Shown piece after piece: positions 47,601-59,185 of a stretch of DNA of 64,000 bases. This DNA is from Oxyruncus cristatus (Eukaryota > Chordata > Aves > Passeriformes > Cotingidae): assembly GCA_013399855.1 (NCBI GenBank), contig VXAY01006826.1:1-64000 (forward strand), read 5' to 3'. How positions within the stretch are numbered: the stretch's first letter is position 1; each line of letters begins with the position of its first letter. The notes under the pieces were generated by a model that was not told the origin of the DNA, made no database searches, and worked only from the letters and a program-made list of their open reading frames with translations. The position numbers and the translations under genes are program-made.

Positions 47601-50524
47601 TCTGAGTCAAAACAAGGCACCTCCCCATTACCACCACTCCATATGTCCTCCCCTCAGAACAAAAGCCAGCATAAAACCTCTGTCCAACAAGCCTGTCCAT
47701 CTCCAGGCACGATTTTTACTGCTGGAGAAGAGCTTTGAATAAAATGGAGGAGGAATGATTACAAGTTGACTAAAATGGTATGCTTCCACGGATACCATTG
47801 GATTAGGAAATTGTGAAATGCCTGCTTGATGCTTGAAAACACACAAATATGTCTTTTAGAGGGTTAAAGGAAAATGGGTTTCAACTGATACACTGCTTTT
47901 TAAAAAATTACATTTCCATGTCTGTGTCTGCAGCATAGGAGTCTGAGCTGCCAGATCTCAGTATCTGTTCAGCACAGTAACCTGGTCCAAGCCAAGCACA
48001 ACATTAACATGGGGCTTGGGTTGACAGGAACCAAGTGGCTTTCCTAGAAATGCTGACTCCCCAAATCACTTCTGTTTCTTCCTGTCTTGCAGAAAGTATA
48101 AATGCTCCATGCTCAGGCTTTCAAGCATTTCTGTCAGCTGGTCTTTTAAATTACAGGATGACCCTGATAAAACATGAATTCAATAAAATATGATTTATCA
48201 TGTAAATAGCTAAGAACTAGAATAATGTGCCCCAATATTAGCCACATTCAGAGAGATCAGGGATTTGTATCAATATGAAGAGGCTGAAATAGCTGTAAAA
48301 AACCAATAATTTTAGACTCTGACAGCTTACACATACAAACATTTGGGATTGTATGTTTTTTGCTATATATTGCACATTGCCCAGGAAACAACAGACAAGT
48401 CTGGGAACAGCTGGGGTTTTTTTAATTATCTTCAGCCTGCAGTAGTACAGGTGTGCAGAAGAACCCAGCTGCAGTGTCCATGTTGCAAGCATTGCCCCAG
48501 TGTCTCATCAGATTGTTCCCCAAACAGATGTGCTTCAAAAGGAACAGAGCTTCTGGAAGGGAGGCACAAAGGGTACTGAATTTAACATTTCAATTGAAGA
48601 CACATATTTGCACTAACAAGTTTTAATTCAGCTAACCAAGTCCTAGGAAATTACTAAAGGTGAACTGTAAGACTTCCTAGAGGAAAAAAAAAAAAAATAG
48701 TTATAAGTCAAAATATGAATTTTGGTGGAAACTAACAGGAGTAAAATCCTGGGTCAAGAAATGACGAGGAAAATCTCTATCCTTGAAGAGTAGGTGTTTT
48801 CTGGCTGAGGCATGTACTTAGGACTTTAGAGTCTTATCTTCAGGTCCCTACTTTTCTGGACATAGCTGACAGTGATTCTGAAATGCCAGGTATGCATGAT
48901 CTTCCTTTCCCATGAAAATATGTAAAAAATGCCATCTTGATTTGAGGCTCCAAAGCTGTGACATGGATTTTGCAGATAGTCATTGCAGAAATAATGAGTA
49001 AGACTGATATTTGAAAAAGTCCAAGCAGTGATGCTAAATCCTGTGTGGATTCAAAAAGAAAAAATCATATTGCTAAATCTAGATAACAGATTTGTTGAAA
49101 GTAGTTAAGATCATATTTTATTTGTTAAGTGATATAAAGTTTTGTCAGGGAAAGAAGCAGCAGCTCTGAGAACTGTATCTTTAAGTGCCTTAGATACACA
49201 AGCACACAAAACTAGGGACAGGAACATTGCAGAAATAAGTGTGTATTAAACAGAGCTTGCTGGAGGTGGACCCTGAAAAAAAAGAAGAATGAGATTCAAG
49301 TAGTTGAATGCATCTGTACTCCTACTGGGAATCAATGACAGAGCTGCAAATAGATTCTAGGCACCTCATCTCTCTATTACCAGCTCTAACACTGGACTCA
49401 TTCACTCCTAACCAAACATGTTTCTTGAAAGGTTTGTGCTTCAGTGAGTCCAAAATCTACTTCTTCCCCAACTACGTCAGACTGTGAGACTGCAGTTATT
49501 TCACTAAGAGAGAGAATGCGCTCCCCATGGGTGAAAAGACCAGCAGCTGATTCCATTAGCCATGCAGCTGGCTCCAGAGGATTCACTGATATGAGATGCA
49601 GACTGGCTTTTACTCATTTGCAGAGCATTTCTTTCTCCTTAAGCTGACCACAAAATTGCAGGATTTGAGAAGCTTGCTGAAAGAGTCAAATCCATTACTA
49701 CTGAGGCATATACTTGCTATAAAAGCTAAAATTACAATCTTCATGTTTAAACATCTGGTCATAACCCAGGAGGGATGTATCCCTCCCTACAGGCCATGAA
49801 AAAGCCAATCTTAAATAAGTATAAATTAATTGCCTGTAGTAATATGGAATCTTTGTAATCATTTATGTTCAAGCATATGAGTGAGTATTCATTAAGCTGT
49901 GTTTTCAGACATTTACAGTGATTATTTAACACATACATTACCAAAATGATTAGCTGCAAATTGGAGAAAATGCCTTGCACACTGGCAATGTGATTTTATT
50001 CCACTCAGTGTCACTGAATCAAGCAGATAAATAATATATTCACAGATCAACATGACAGGAGGAGGAGGTACACAGTTTGAGCTTCTATATCTCTTTTCCT
50101 CATCTGAGAACACACTCTGCACTACCCATAATTTATGGTTACTAGTTTGCCCTTTTCCATTACACAAGACATGCTGGGGTTTTAGGGTTGACCTGTCACT
50201 CTTTTTGTGCCTTTTGGAAATTTAAGTAAATGACTCAGAGAAAAAAAAAAAAGAGAGAACATTCCACTATTCTACTTCAGATTTCTATTTCCCTCTTATA
50301 TCTCCTTAGTCCCTGCACACTTCTGCCATGTTTCCATTTGCAGAAAAGCCCAGGTGAGAACCCACACTGGAAAGAGATTGGGAAGGTTACAGGGCATCAA
50401 CACCAGCAATGCAGTTGATTGCAGGACTGCAAGAAAAGCAGAGTGACAAAGATTTCTTCATGCTGTAGCCACCCATGGGACACTAGAAATTATATTTTGC
50501 ACACATTTTTGTTTACCTCTGAAT
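47601..50524. other. Non-coding stretch with one weak exon-like frame
   Basis: Mostly AT-rich DNA. An A run lies at 48685-48698. The frame at 49398-49613 is listed separately as a weak candidate. Nothing else is recognised. Confidence 0.4.
49398..49613 (-). other. Weak candidate: exon-like open frame
   Basis: A minus-strand stop-to-stop frame of 71 codons containing NPLEPAAWLMESAAGLFTHG and a mixed, protein-like composition (acidic residues, few repeats). The opposite strand is also open over the same bases (49444-49647), which weakens the case. I see no convincing splice acceptor and recognise no homologue. It is reported only because the composition differs from the AT-rich flanks. Confidence 0.15.
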
Positions 50525-50620
50525 GGTATGACTCTTGGGGTTGGTCCTGTGCAAGGCTAAGAATGGGACTCAATGATCCTTGTGGATCCCTACCAACAGT
50601 ATTATCCTGTGACTCTGTGA
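50525..50620 (+). mobile_element. CR1 LINE 3' terminus, plus strand
   Basis: Only the last 95 or so bases: 'tatgactcttggggttggtc', 'aatgatccttgtggatccct' and the end 'cctgtgactctgtga'. It is the same tail type as the copies at 41531 and 58242. It is too short to rule out a SINE remnant that shares the tail, but no tRNA-like head precedes it. Confidence 0.88.
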
Positions 50621-51615
50621 TGTATATTACTAGCCCTTTGCAAGTTTCCACTACCTAATCAGCAACAGTGGACTCAAGCCATTTTGTTGAGAAACTTGCT
50701 ACAGAAACTGAAAGCCCCAGGCATCAGTGGAGAAAGTTTTAGAGCTTCAGACCCACCAGTATAAGGTGATACAAACTCAGCCACCAACTGCAACCTAGAA
50801 ATATCCAATTGTTCTGAATCAGTTACAATGTTTCATCCATCTTTCCAAAAAAAAAGCTGCAGAAATGTTTAATGTACCTTGAATGTCTTTATCGCTGATA
50901 ATTTGTAGTAAGATTTGCACAAAGGAAAACAATGTTTAATATAATAAGCCCTAAACCAAATATTTCCATATAGCTAACCATTTTTAAAAGAGAGAAAGAG
51001 AGAGATTTTTGAATGTGTCCACAGACAGAACATGGTCACGGCAGAAAAAGAATACAAGCTGCAACATGCTGGATTACAAATAAATAAATAAATAAATTTT
51101 ATACTAGCACTTGAAATTTTCAAGCAAGTTATATGTGGAAAACATGGGGAGTTTTTTACTGTAGATAGACTTTCAAAGAAAATGGCAATTAGAAGCAGAA
51201 AGCATCAAGAAAGAAATCTGAAAAAAACATCTTTCAGCTGTGAAAATGCAGAGACATTCCCTCAGATTACAAAGCTATGTAATTATTATGCATGATAGTG
51301 TTTGGTGTGATTAGGCAACATTGGGTCGTAGCCACATATGAGTCTTTGAAATCCAAGGATAGTTTACCATGCATGTTTGTATAATATGAAATAAATGTAG
51401 GAGCAACCCCAAAGTAATTCTACATTGCTTAGGGATCTCCAATGCGGGATCTCTAATAAATACAAGAAACACTGTAAAAGAATCATCTAACTATAGAACT
51501 CCTGCTTTAGGTTTGCTCCAGGGTTGATATAAACCTGTATGAAGTGTCTGAGACATAGTGCCACTTTTTGTGGATATTATCACCCCTGTTAAAACAATTT
51601 ATGAATACAACAATT
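50621..51615. other. Non-coding stretch, nothing recognised
   Basis: AT-rich DNA with an (AAAT)n repeat at 51078-51096. No gene was recognised. Confidence 0.45.
51078..51096. repeat. (AAAT)n microsatellite
   Basis: Nearly five tandem AAAT units without interruption. Confidence 0.88.
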
Positions 51616-52431
51616 ACAGAATTACAGAATCACAGAATGATTTAGGTTGGAAAAAACCTCCAAGATCATTGAGTCCAACCTTTGACCAGTCACAACTCTG
51701 TGAACTAGTCCAAAGCACTATGAGCCACATCCGGCTGTTTCTTGAACATCTCCAAGTCTGGTGACTCTATCACTTCCCTGGCCAGTCCATTCCATTGTTT
51801 AACAACCATCTCTGTGAAAAAATTCTTCCTGATGTCCAACCAGAACCTCCCTAGTGCTGTGTCATCTTGTCCTGTCAGTAGTTGCCTGGAAAAAGAGGCC
51901 TACACCCACCTGGCTACAACCTCATTTCAGGTAGCTGTAGAGAGCAATAAGGTCTCCCCTGAGCCTCCTCTTTTCCAGGCTAAACAACCACATCTCCCTC
52001 AGCTGCTCATCATCTGACTTACTCTCTAAACCCTTCACCAGCTCCATTGCCCTTCTCTGGACATGCTCCAGCATCTCAATGACTTTCTTGCACTAAGGGG
52101 CCCCAAACTGAGCAACTATTTGAAATGCAGCCTTACCAGGGCTGAGTACAGGGGGACAATCACTGCCCTAATCCTGCTGGCCACACTATTCTTGGTACAT
52201 GCCAGGATGCCAGTGGCCTTTTTGGCCACCTGGGCACACTGCTGGTTCATGTTTTGCTATCTGTTGACCAGGACCCCCAGGTCCTTTTCCACCAGGCAGA
52301 TTTCCAGCCCCTTTGCCCCCAGCCTGTAGTGCTATATGGGGTTGTTGGGACCCAAGTCCAGGACCTGGCATTTGGCTTTGTTGAACCTCATGCTGTTGGC
52401 CTTCACCCATTGATCCAACCTGTCCAGATGC
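51616..52431 (-). mobile_element. CR1 LINE, minus strand
   Basis: The left edge has reversed terminal repeats ('gaattacagaatcacagaat') followed by 'gatttaggttggaaaaaacc', a tail type shared with the copy at 62731. The body covers the 3' UTR and the C-terminal ORF2 region. Near the right edge, minus-strand codons give [15 protein letters not shown], the segment just after the FADD catalytic box. The copy is therefore truncated immediately downstream of the active site. Many small indels break the frame, and the plus-strand frame at 52063-52329 is an antisense shadow. Confidence 0.94.
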
Positions 52432-52438
52432 CAAAATT

Positions 52439-52514
52439 AGCAATATAGCTGTAATATAGTAATAATATAGCAATACAGCAATATAGTTGTAATGTAGCAG
52501 ATAGTTGTAATATG
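52439..52514. repeat. AT-rich tandem repeat (AGCAATATAGNTGTAAT-like)
   Basis: Imperfect tandem units built from 'agcaatatag' and 'ttgtaatatag', about five to six units over 76 bases. They begin within a few bases of the truncated 5' end of the adjoining CR1 (right edge 52431). Whether the repeat was the insertion site or arose from it cannot be told from one sequence. Confidence 0.8.
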
Positions 52515-55500
52515 GAGTTTACACTCACCACAAGATTAATTCCCAATATTAAACCCTGACTAGCTCATTACATATAATATGTTCAGTGTCTCTTGTCAAA
52601 CAGACTGTTCAAGACTCTACTATACACTTCCAGAAGGTTAAACATAAAGAATTGGTAAAAGTAGAAAAACAGTAAGTTCAAGACATTCTTTCTTAATAGT
52701 CTAGTAATTTCACATTTTGCTTTATAAGGTTTAAAACAGACTGCCATTTTAAAGACATGGATTGAAGGATGGTTCTAAGAAATAATAATGGCAATTAATT
52801 GCAAATCAAGCCTCTACAGTGCAATTCAGCCTCCCATAAAATATGTGTAAGCAGATCAAAAAAAGGCAAGCAACGTAATGTAGCACTTCCTTAGAAAAAA
52901 ACACTGCAGGCAGCCTCAACACCAAGAATACTTCCCCCTCATCAAATTTAAACATCATATTCACCTGTGATATGCAGAACAGCAGAATAAATTTCAGAAG
53001 AAATTTCAAGAAACCCACCCTTCTTGAAGATGTCTTTAGAACTACCCACTGCTTATTTATCCATCAAACAATGAAAATTGCCAGGAGAAATGCAAAAATC
53101 CAAGTGGTTTCTCTAGGTTTTCTTTATATCAGGCAGAACAGTGAGGTAGCAGAGGGCATGTATGGAGGACCATAAATTAGATAAAAGCATAAGCTTAACC
53201 CATCAGCGCATTTAGTAAACATACTGTCCTACATTTGGATTTGAAGTAAAGAGTCCAACTTCCAATCAACTGCATCAAGTCATATGACAAGGAGAGAGAT
53301 AATAGCACTGTACTACATCTCATGAAAGTTCCTACTTGCTGGGACACTGAGTACACTTAATCCACAAGCCAAATAATTTACAGATAACAGAGTGTTGACA
53401 GGAGATAGATTTGAATTTCAAAAAGGAAAAGAGCAAAAGAAAAGTCATTTGGGCCAGGACTACTGGTACAGCTATGCAGCGAATACAGTAAAACTGGACC
53501 TACTGAATCTACCCTACTGTTTTGCAATAACCAAAATGTCTCATGTGCCAGGGTAGAGACCAGGGTGTTTGGTTCTTTCCAGTCTCTAGATAAAAGCAAG
53601 GAACTATCTACCCATAAAAAGGCCAAGTGCAAATCTGATTTTCAATGGGTTTAGATTTCATTAAAAAAAAAAAAAATCCGCAAAAATCACTGTGATTATC
53701 TTTCCCACAAGCTGGATGATTTTAGCCTACCTTTAATTCGTAGTTCCTAGAACCATTCTCCATTCTATATTACCGTTGTGTATCACATGGTGAGCAATTA
53801 TCAAAAATTGTATATAATAATTTAACATAGGAAACCATTTAACATATCCTATAATACTCTAAGATAACTCATCAAGAGCTGACAAGGGTCTGACTATAAT
53901 GACTGCTAGTCCTTCACAGAACAGCAAGAGGCATCCCTTCAGAAAGACAGTTTGAAGACTGCTCTGTCAGTGAAATAATTGTTTCCAGGCCAACAGACTA
54001 CATCTTCCCTTACAAAACAACTGACATGAAAAAGAATCTGGCACGGACTTTCAACACGTAGTTTGAGTTATATAAACACTGAAATCCATAAATATGAGAT
54101 TAGACATCCATCTATCTGATTAGAGCCAGTAAGGCCCTCGTTCTTCTAAGTTTGAAGAGTGATGCAATACTTTGAAAAATTGCTCTGAAAACATATTTTT
54201 ATTGTCTCACAATAATTAATTTCAAATATGTTCTTGTAACAAAGAGATATTTTGCCCCCTTCAATTTATCTAAGACTATGAAAAATGAATTTTCTCTATC
54301 CCATCAATCCAGCCTAGAAAACAAATCAAACAAAGGTAATGCAACAAATTGAAAAGAACTGGGCACGATTTAAGTGTCTGCACTGTTTTCACAAAGCTGA
54401 CATGAATGACTCCTGCCACCCAAAACACTTGAGCTGAGAGTGATCAGGCTATGCAAAACCCAACCAGGTAAGAAAGCAGGATTTGAATGCAACAGATCTT
54501 CCATTGGGAATATGGTTCATATAGAGAAAAAATAAACCAATGAACCAGAAAAATTATATTTAGCTATCTAAAGTTAAATATTGAAATATATGTTTTGACA
54601 GTTGCCCTTTTCAGAGATGTTACACCTATAGCTGGGGATATCTAGGGGTAGTAAAATCCCCATTCAATTTTGTTCTAAGTGCAGATACTTAAATCAAATA
54701 TCTTCAGCTTTTAATTATGGAGTAAAATGACTAATTTAAAATAAGTAAATATGAGATTTTTGCCTTGAGCCTACAGGTTCACTTGAATCTCTGACTCTTT
54801 TCTCCACTTCAGTGAATCATAAAACTGGTTAGTCTGAATTTGTTTGAGGTTGGGTTCCCAACTGAAATATTAGTAAATTGTGAGGTGGGTAATAAGGGCA
54901 GATACATCTTTTTCTGAGCTGAGTCCAAATTACTTTTTGAATTGTCAGTTTGAACGTTGTCAGTACTGTTGCAATGTCTTTTCTGTAAATCCATACAGAA
55001 TATTTTGAGTATTTTTTCTTCTATAGGTTCAGCTGAATTTTCTGAATGCTTCTGTGTATAGCATTTTATGAAGCATCTCCTTAGAGCACATTTCTGAAAT
55101 CCCACTAGTTCACAGAAAATCAGTTCCATAATACTCATATGATTTAAAGGTAACACACTGACAATCTGAGATGCACTTGAAAAAATACACTTAATTACAG
55201 AATTTAGACGAAGTTTAATGTGTAGAGAATGGTTAGTTGTCAAAAGAAAACTTAAGGATTTTCACTTCAGCTGTAAAAGTACTGATATGTGCCTGCAGTA
55301 TTACAAAAAGCAGCTGAAGCCTGCCAGCCAGACAATGGAGTGAAACCCAGTGCAAGGTAACTAACAAAGATGCCTGGTGTGAAGGGATTGTATTAACTGC
55401 AAGAATACTTATTATACAAGTATATTTTCTTCCAGAAGAGTAAAAAATCATAGTTACACTGTTCTTTCCACTGGAATAAACCCCAAATCTGCTAGGAAAA

Positions 55501-58241
55501 GTGCCCAGATCCCTTAAGGAGACTGCTCATTTTCCGAAAGAAAGAAGGTTGTTTTTCTATAGGGTCATTTTCAGTGATCAGAAATTTTGCAACTTCTGGA
55601 AAGGAACAGAGGATGTAAAACTCTACATGTTTCTTTTCTTTGTATCAATACTCTTTACACAGTCTGTTATAACCCACAAGTTTATATATTTATTAAATAC
55701 ACCAAGCTACAGAATTACTTTAGGTAGCAACGGGGCAATATTTCTTATGATACACCACACAAAATTCATGTCAAGCTTTACAACAATTTAGTTATCACAA
55801 GAACATGCCTCTTAAAATGTTCTGTGTCAGATGAAGTTCTCTATTATTCTAGTCAACATTTTCAAGACTCCTTAAACTCTGAAGTACACAATATCTGACC
55901 TTTGTGGGTTTTCTCTTTGTTTTCCACATGTTTGACTTTCAGAAGGAGCTCAGCAGTTGTTGCAGACACCATCATTTTGGTGTGTCTGTACACTCACATG
56001 TGATACTTGTCTCTATGCACAAATGGGTCTGGACCTAAGATTCAAGATTCCTCCAGCAGAAATCCAGAGATAAATGCACTCTATTAGTATGGTGGTTGTA
56101 TTATTGTATTATAAGGCAATAAAGAACCTTACACTGGCAGAGAAAGGGCTGCAACCATTAATAGCTCTTTCCCACCTCCAACATCTATGTAAGAGGAGCA
56201 CAAAAAATCTGAAATAGTTTAGCCAATATTGTAGCAGTAATTCTCCCCCTATCCCCCCCGAAGGAAAATGTTAGAATTTACTGGTTGTCAGGCTAAATCC
56301 CAAAAGGTGTACTTTGGACAGAATCTTGATTGGATCCAGTTTACTGCAATATTTAACTTATTTGAAACCAGGAAGAAAAAGATGGAGTACTTAAGCACAG
56401 AAGAAAAGCTGGCAGCCACTGATCAAGGAAGTTATAACCACATTGTCCCTTTGCATTCCTAATCAATTATGACTTCTGACCATAATATGACCTCTGTACC
56501 CAGGAGTTGCTATACTATATGTTACACCTTGCACAGTGAAAACCCAACCAAATGCAAAGCACTAGTTTTTAAAGAGCTACAAAAAGAGAGACCAAATGAC
56601 AAGTATAATGGAAGAAAACTTTAAGGGTCTTTTCCTTTTAAAATTGAAGTGTAGTTTTTTTCTTTTCTTTGGAAAACAGAAAAATAATGCAAATTATGAA
56701 AAAGCTGTCAAGAGAGCATCCAGAGGCCAAGATGCTTCACATGCTCATGAGTATGTAACTATCCTTATTTCCAGGGACTTGAGATTGAGCCCTGAAGCTA
56801 CAAGACTTTGCAAATAGTGTCTTTTTTTTTTTTTTTAAATCTTATTCTGTCTCTTTTATTAGTGATAGCTGCAGGCAAGGTTTGTTTTCTCTCACCCATT
56901 TGCTTCAGTTGTGTCACACATCATGGTTAGCTTCTTTAATGGAGTGTTTGCAGATGAGGTTGTAAAAATCATTAGCCACGGTCGGCAGATGCTAGGTACT
57001 GCTAGGATGCTGTTCCAATCACTCTTTTTCTTTAATTAAAATTCTAAATAAATCATGAGGTTTTGCAAACACAAGCCGACAGTACTTGCATAAGATGAAA
57101 GCTGTGCTGACTGCTGGCAATCCTGATGCAGCTCTCTAGCCTCCTATTTCTTCTGTGTTTTGTTCTGCTGATTTTTGGTGTTTGGTTTTTTTTTTCCCTT
57201 GGCCATGATACAAAATCCCCATATGCACTTCTTCAGTGCTTAAAAATCATTATTCCTGAAGATCAATACCAAGAAAACATCTGTGGCTCTTCTTGGTGCA
57301 CAAACGGATTTACTCAGGGTTTGCTTTATTTTCTTTTGGTCTTTTTACAATAAATGCAACTAAAAATTCATGTAAAGAGTAAAGGGAATATCCTGTATAC
57401 AGATACCTATTGATTTTTTGTGATATTCTTGTGAAACAGAGATGTAAGAGCATTAAATATTCACAGCAGAAGAATATTTATTTGCCGTGAAACCTGAATA
57501 AATTGAATCTTTTTCTTCTTGTTTCTATGGGAACAAGTTCTATTGAATAAACAGTCTTTGAATAATATTTTATTATTTCTAATTATATTAATTATAATTC
57601 AATATGTCACATTAAAATAATTTCAATTTTAATGAGAAACTTTAATACTGGAGCAAAATTAAAAAAATTAGGCTAGTTGAGTTTAAAGCAATTTATGCTG
57701 CCTGTAATTTTTAGTTTCCGTTGTTACTAGAGCTAATTACTGGTTACTAGAGCTGAATGTTTGCATTTGAAATCTTAATGGGGTGATGTTTTATCATGGT
57801 ATTAAGAAAAATTATGAAATAACCATGATGAAAAGACCAAATTTGTAGAAAAATAGTTTTACTGAAGCAATTGGTCACTAGGGAGCTTTCCTTGTTCACA
57901 AAATGCCTGCATTTTCCTGTTTTCTGTATAATTGCTATCTTTTTTTTTTTTCTTTCTTCCTTTGCCAAAGTAGCCTACAAATATCCCAAATCTAATACAA
58001 ATTAAAAGGAGACAGGTATTAAAGCCTAGTGTGTTTATTAGCCTCTTAAGCCTATGTAAAATCAATGGAGTCCCTCACAGAACATCTCAGAACGATCAGC
58101 GTGAAGAAACGGGCTCCAAAATAACACTATGATGGAATAATAAAATTATTTTTAGGTGAATACAGCAGTTTTTAACCAAAAGTAAATTTCAGTTTTACTC
58201 TGTCTAACCAGTATAAGGAATAACAAAACCAACAAAACAAA
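52515..58241. other. Non-coding stretch, nothing recognised
   Basis: AT-rich DNA with A or T runs at 53664-53677 and 56822-56836. A minus-strand frame of 144 codons (54809-55243) is discussed under findings. No recognisable repeat family. Confidence 0.45.
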
Positions 58242-58513
58242 CAGTGACAGAACCCAAGGGAAGGTCTGAAGTTGTCACAGAGGAGGTTTAGGTTGGATAC
58301 TAGAAAAAGGTTCCTCATTCAGAAGGTTCTTGAGCACTAGAACCGGCTCCCCAGGGAAGTGATCACAGCACCAAGCCTGACAGAGTTCAAGAAGCATTTG
58401 GGCAATATTCAGGCACATGGTGTGACTCTTGGGCATGGTCCTGTGCAGGGCCAGGAGTTGGACTCAATGATCCTTGAGGGTCCCTTCCAGCTGCGTATTC
58501 TGTGATTCTGTGA
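58242..58513 (+). mobile_element. CR1 LINE 3' end, plus strand
   Basis: It starts 'cagtgacagaacccaaggga', continues through 'gtcacagaggaggtttaggt', 'cagggaagtgatcacagcac' and 'ctgtgcagggccaggagttg', and ends with two clean terminal repeats ('attctgtgattctgtga'). It is one of the best-preserved tails in the window and is the same type as at 20712, 41707 and 50620. Non-coding, 5' truncated. Confidence 0.95.
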
Positions 58514-59047
58514 AATAGAATCCAAAACAAAACAAAAGAGAGGCATTTAACTCAAGGCAGATCTTAGCAACATCATGCAGAAATTAAGGCAAATATAAAA
58601 AACTAACTGGACTTTTTTTGTGTCTTATTACATTTTGGCTGGTAACCATATTGTTGTAATCACATCTAATACACAAAATATCCAAAGTGAGGACAAATCG
58701 CTTTTTTTAAAAAATGAAAATCACTTGTAGCCCTATTCAGTACTACCAACCTTTTCTTAATTATTCTATAGCAATGTCAAAATCTCTTCCTCTTCAATTC
58801 CTTTTCATATCAGAAAGTCACCTAAATCATAACTTTGACAGGTCAGAGATTAAATAATGAGCCAGAAAATGAATGAAATTCCTAGCACAATATACAACCA
58901 TCTTATTAAAATAGCAAAGGGAAATCTGAAAACTATGTGAAAAGGACAATGTGTTATTACCTTATCAAAGCAATATACCTATTTTAGCATTCCCATGACT
59001 GCATTTGTTTAGAAAACACTGACCAGCAAAATTCTGTTCACACCCTC
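58514..59047. other. Spacer between two CR1 ends
   Basis: AT-rich DNA with no recognisable feature. Confidence 0.45.
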
Positions 59048-59185
59048 AGTTTCACAGAAACATTTGGGTTGAAAGGGACCTTTAAAGGTCATCCAATCCA
59101 GCCTTCCTGCAATGAGCAGGGACATCTTCGACAAGATCAGGTTGCTCAGAGTCCATCCAAACTCACATTAAATGTTTTCTTTCAT
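59048..59185 (-). mobile_element. CR1 LINE 3' end, minus strand
   Basis: Reversed terminus 'tcagtttcacagaaacattt', then 'gggttgaaagggaccttta' and 'gcaatgagcagggacatctt', ending near 'taaatgttttc'. A short decayed fragment of the CR1 3' UTR. Confidence 0.88.
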
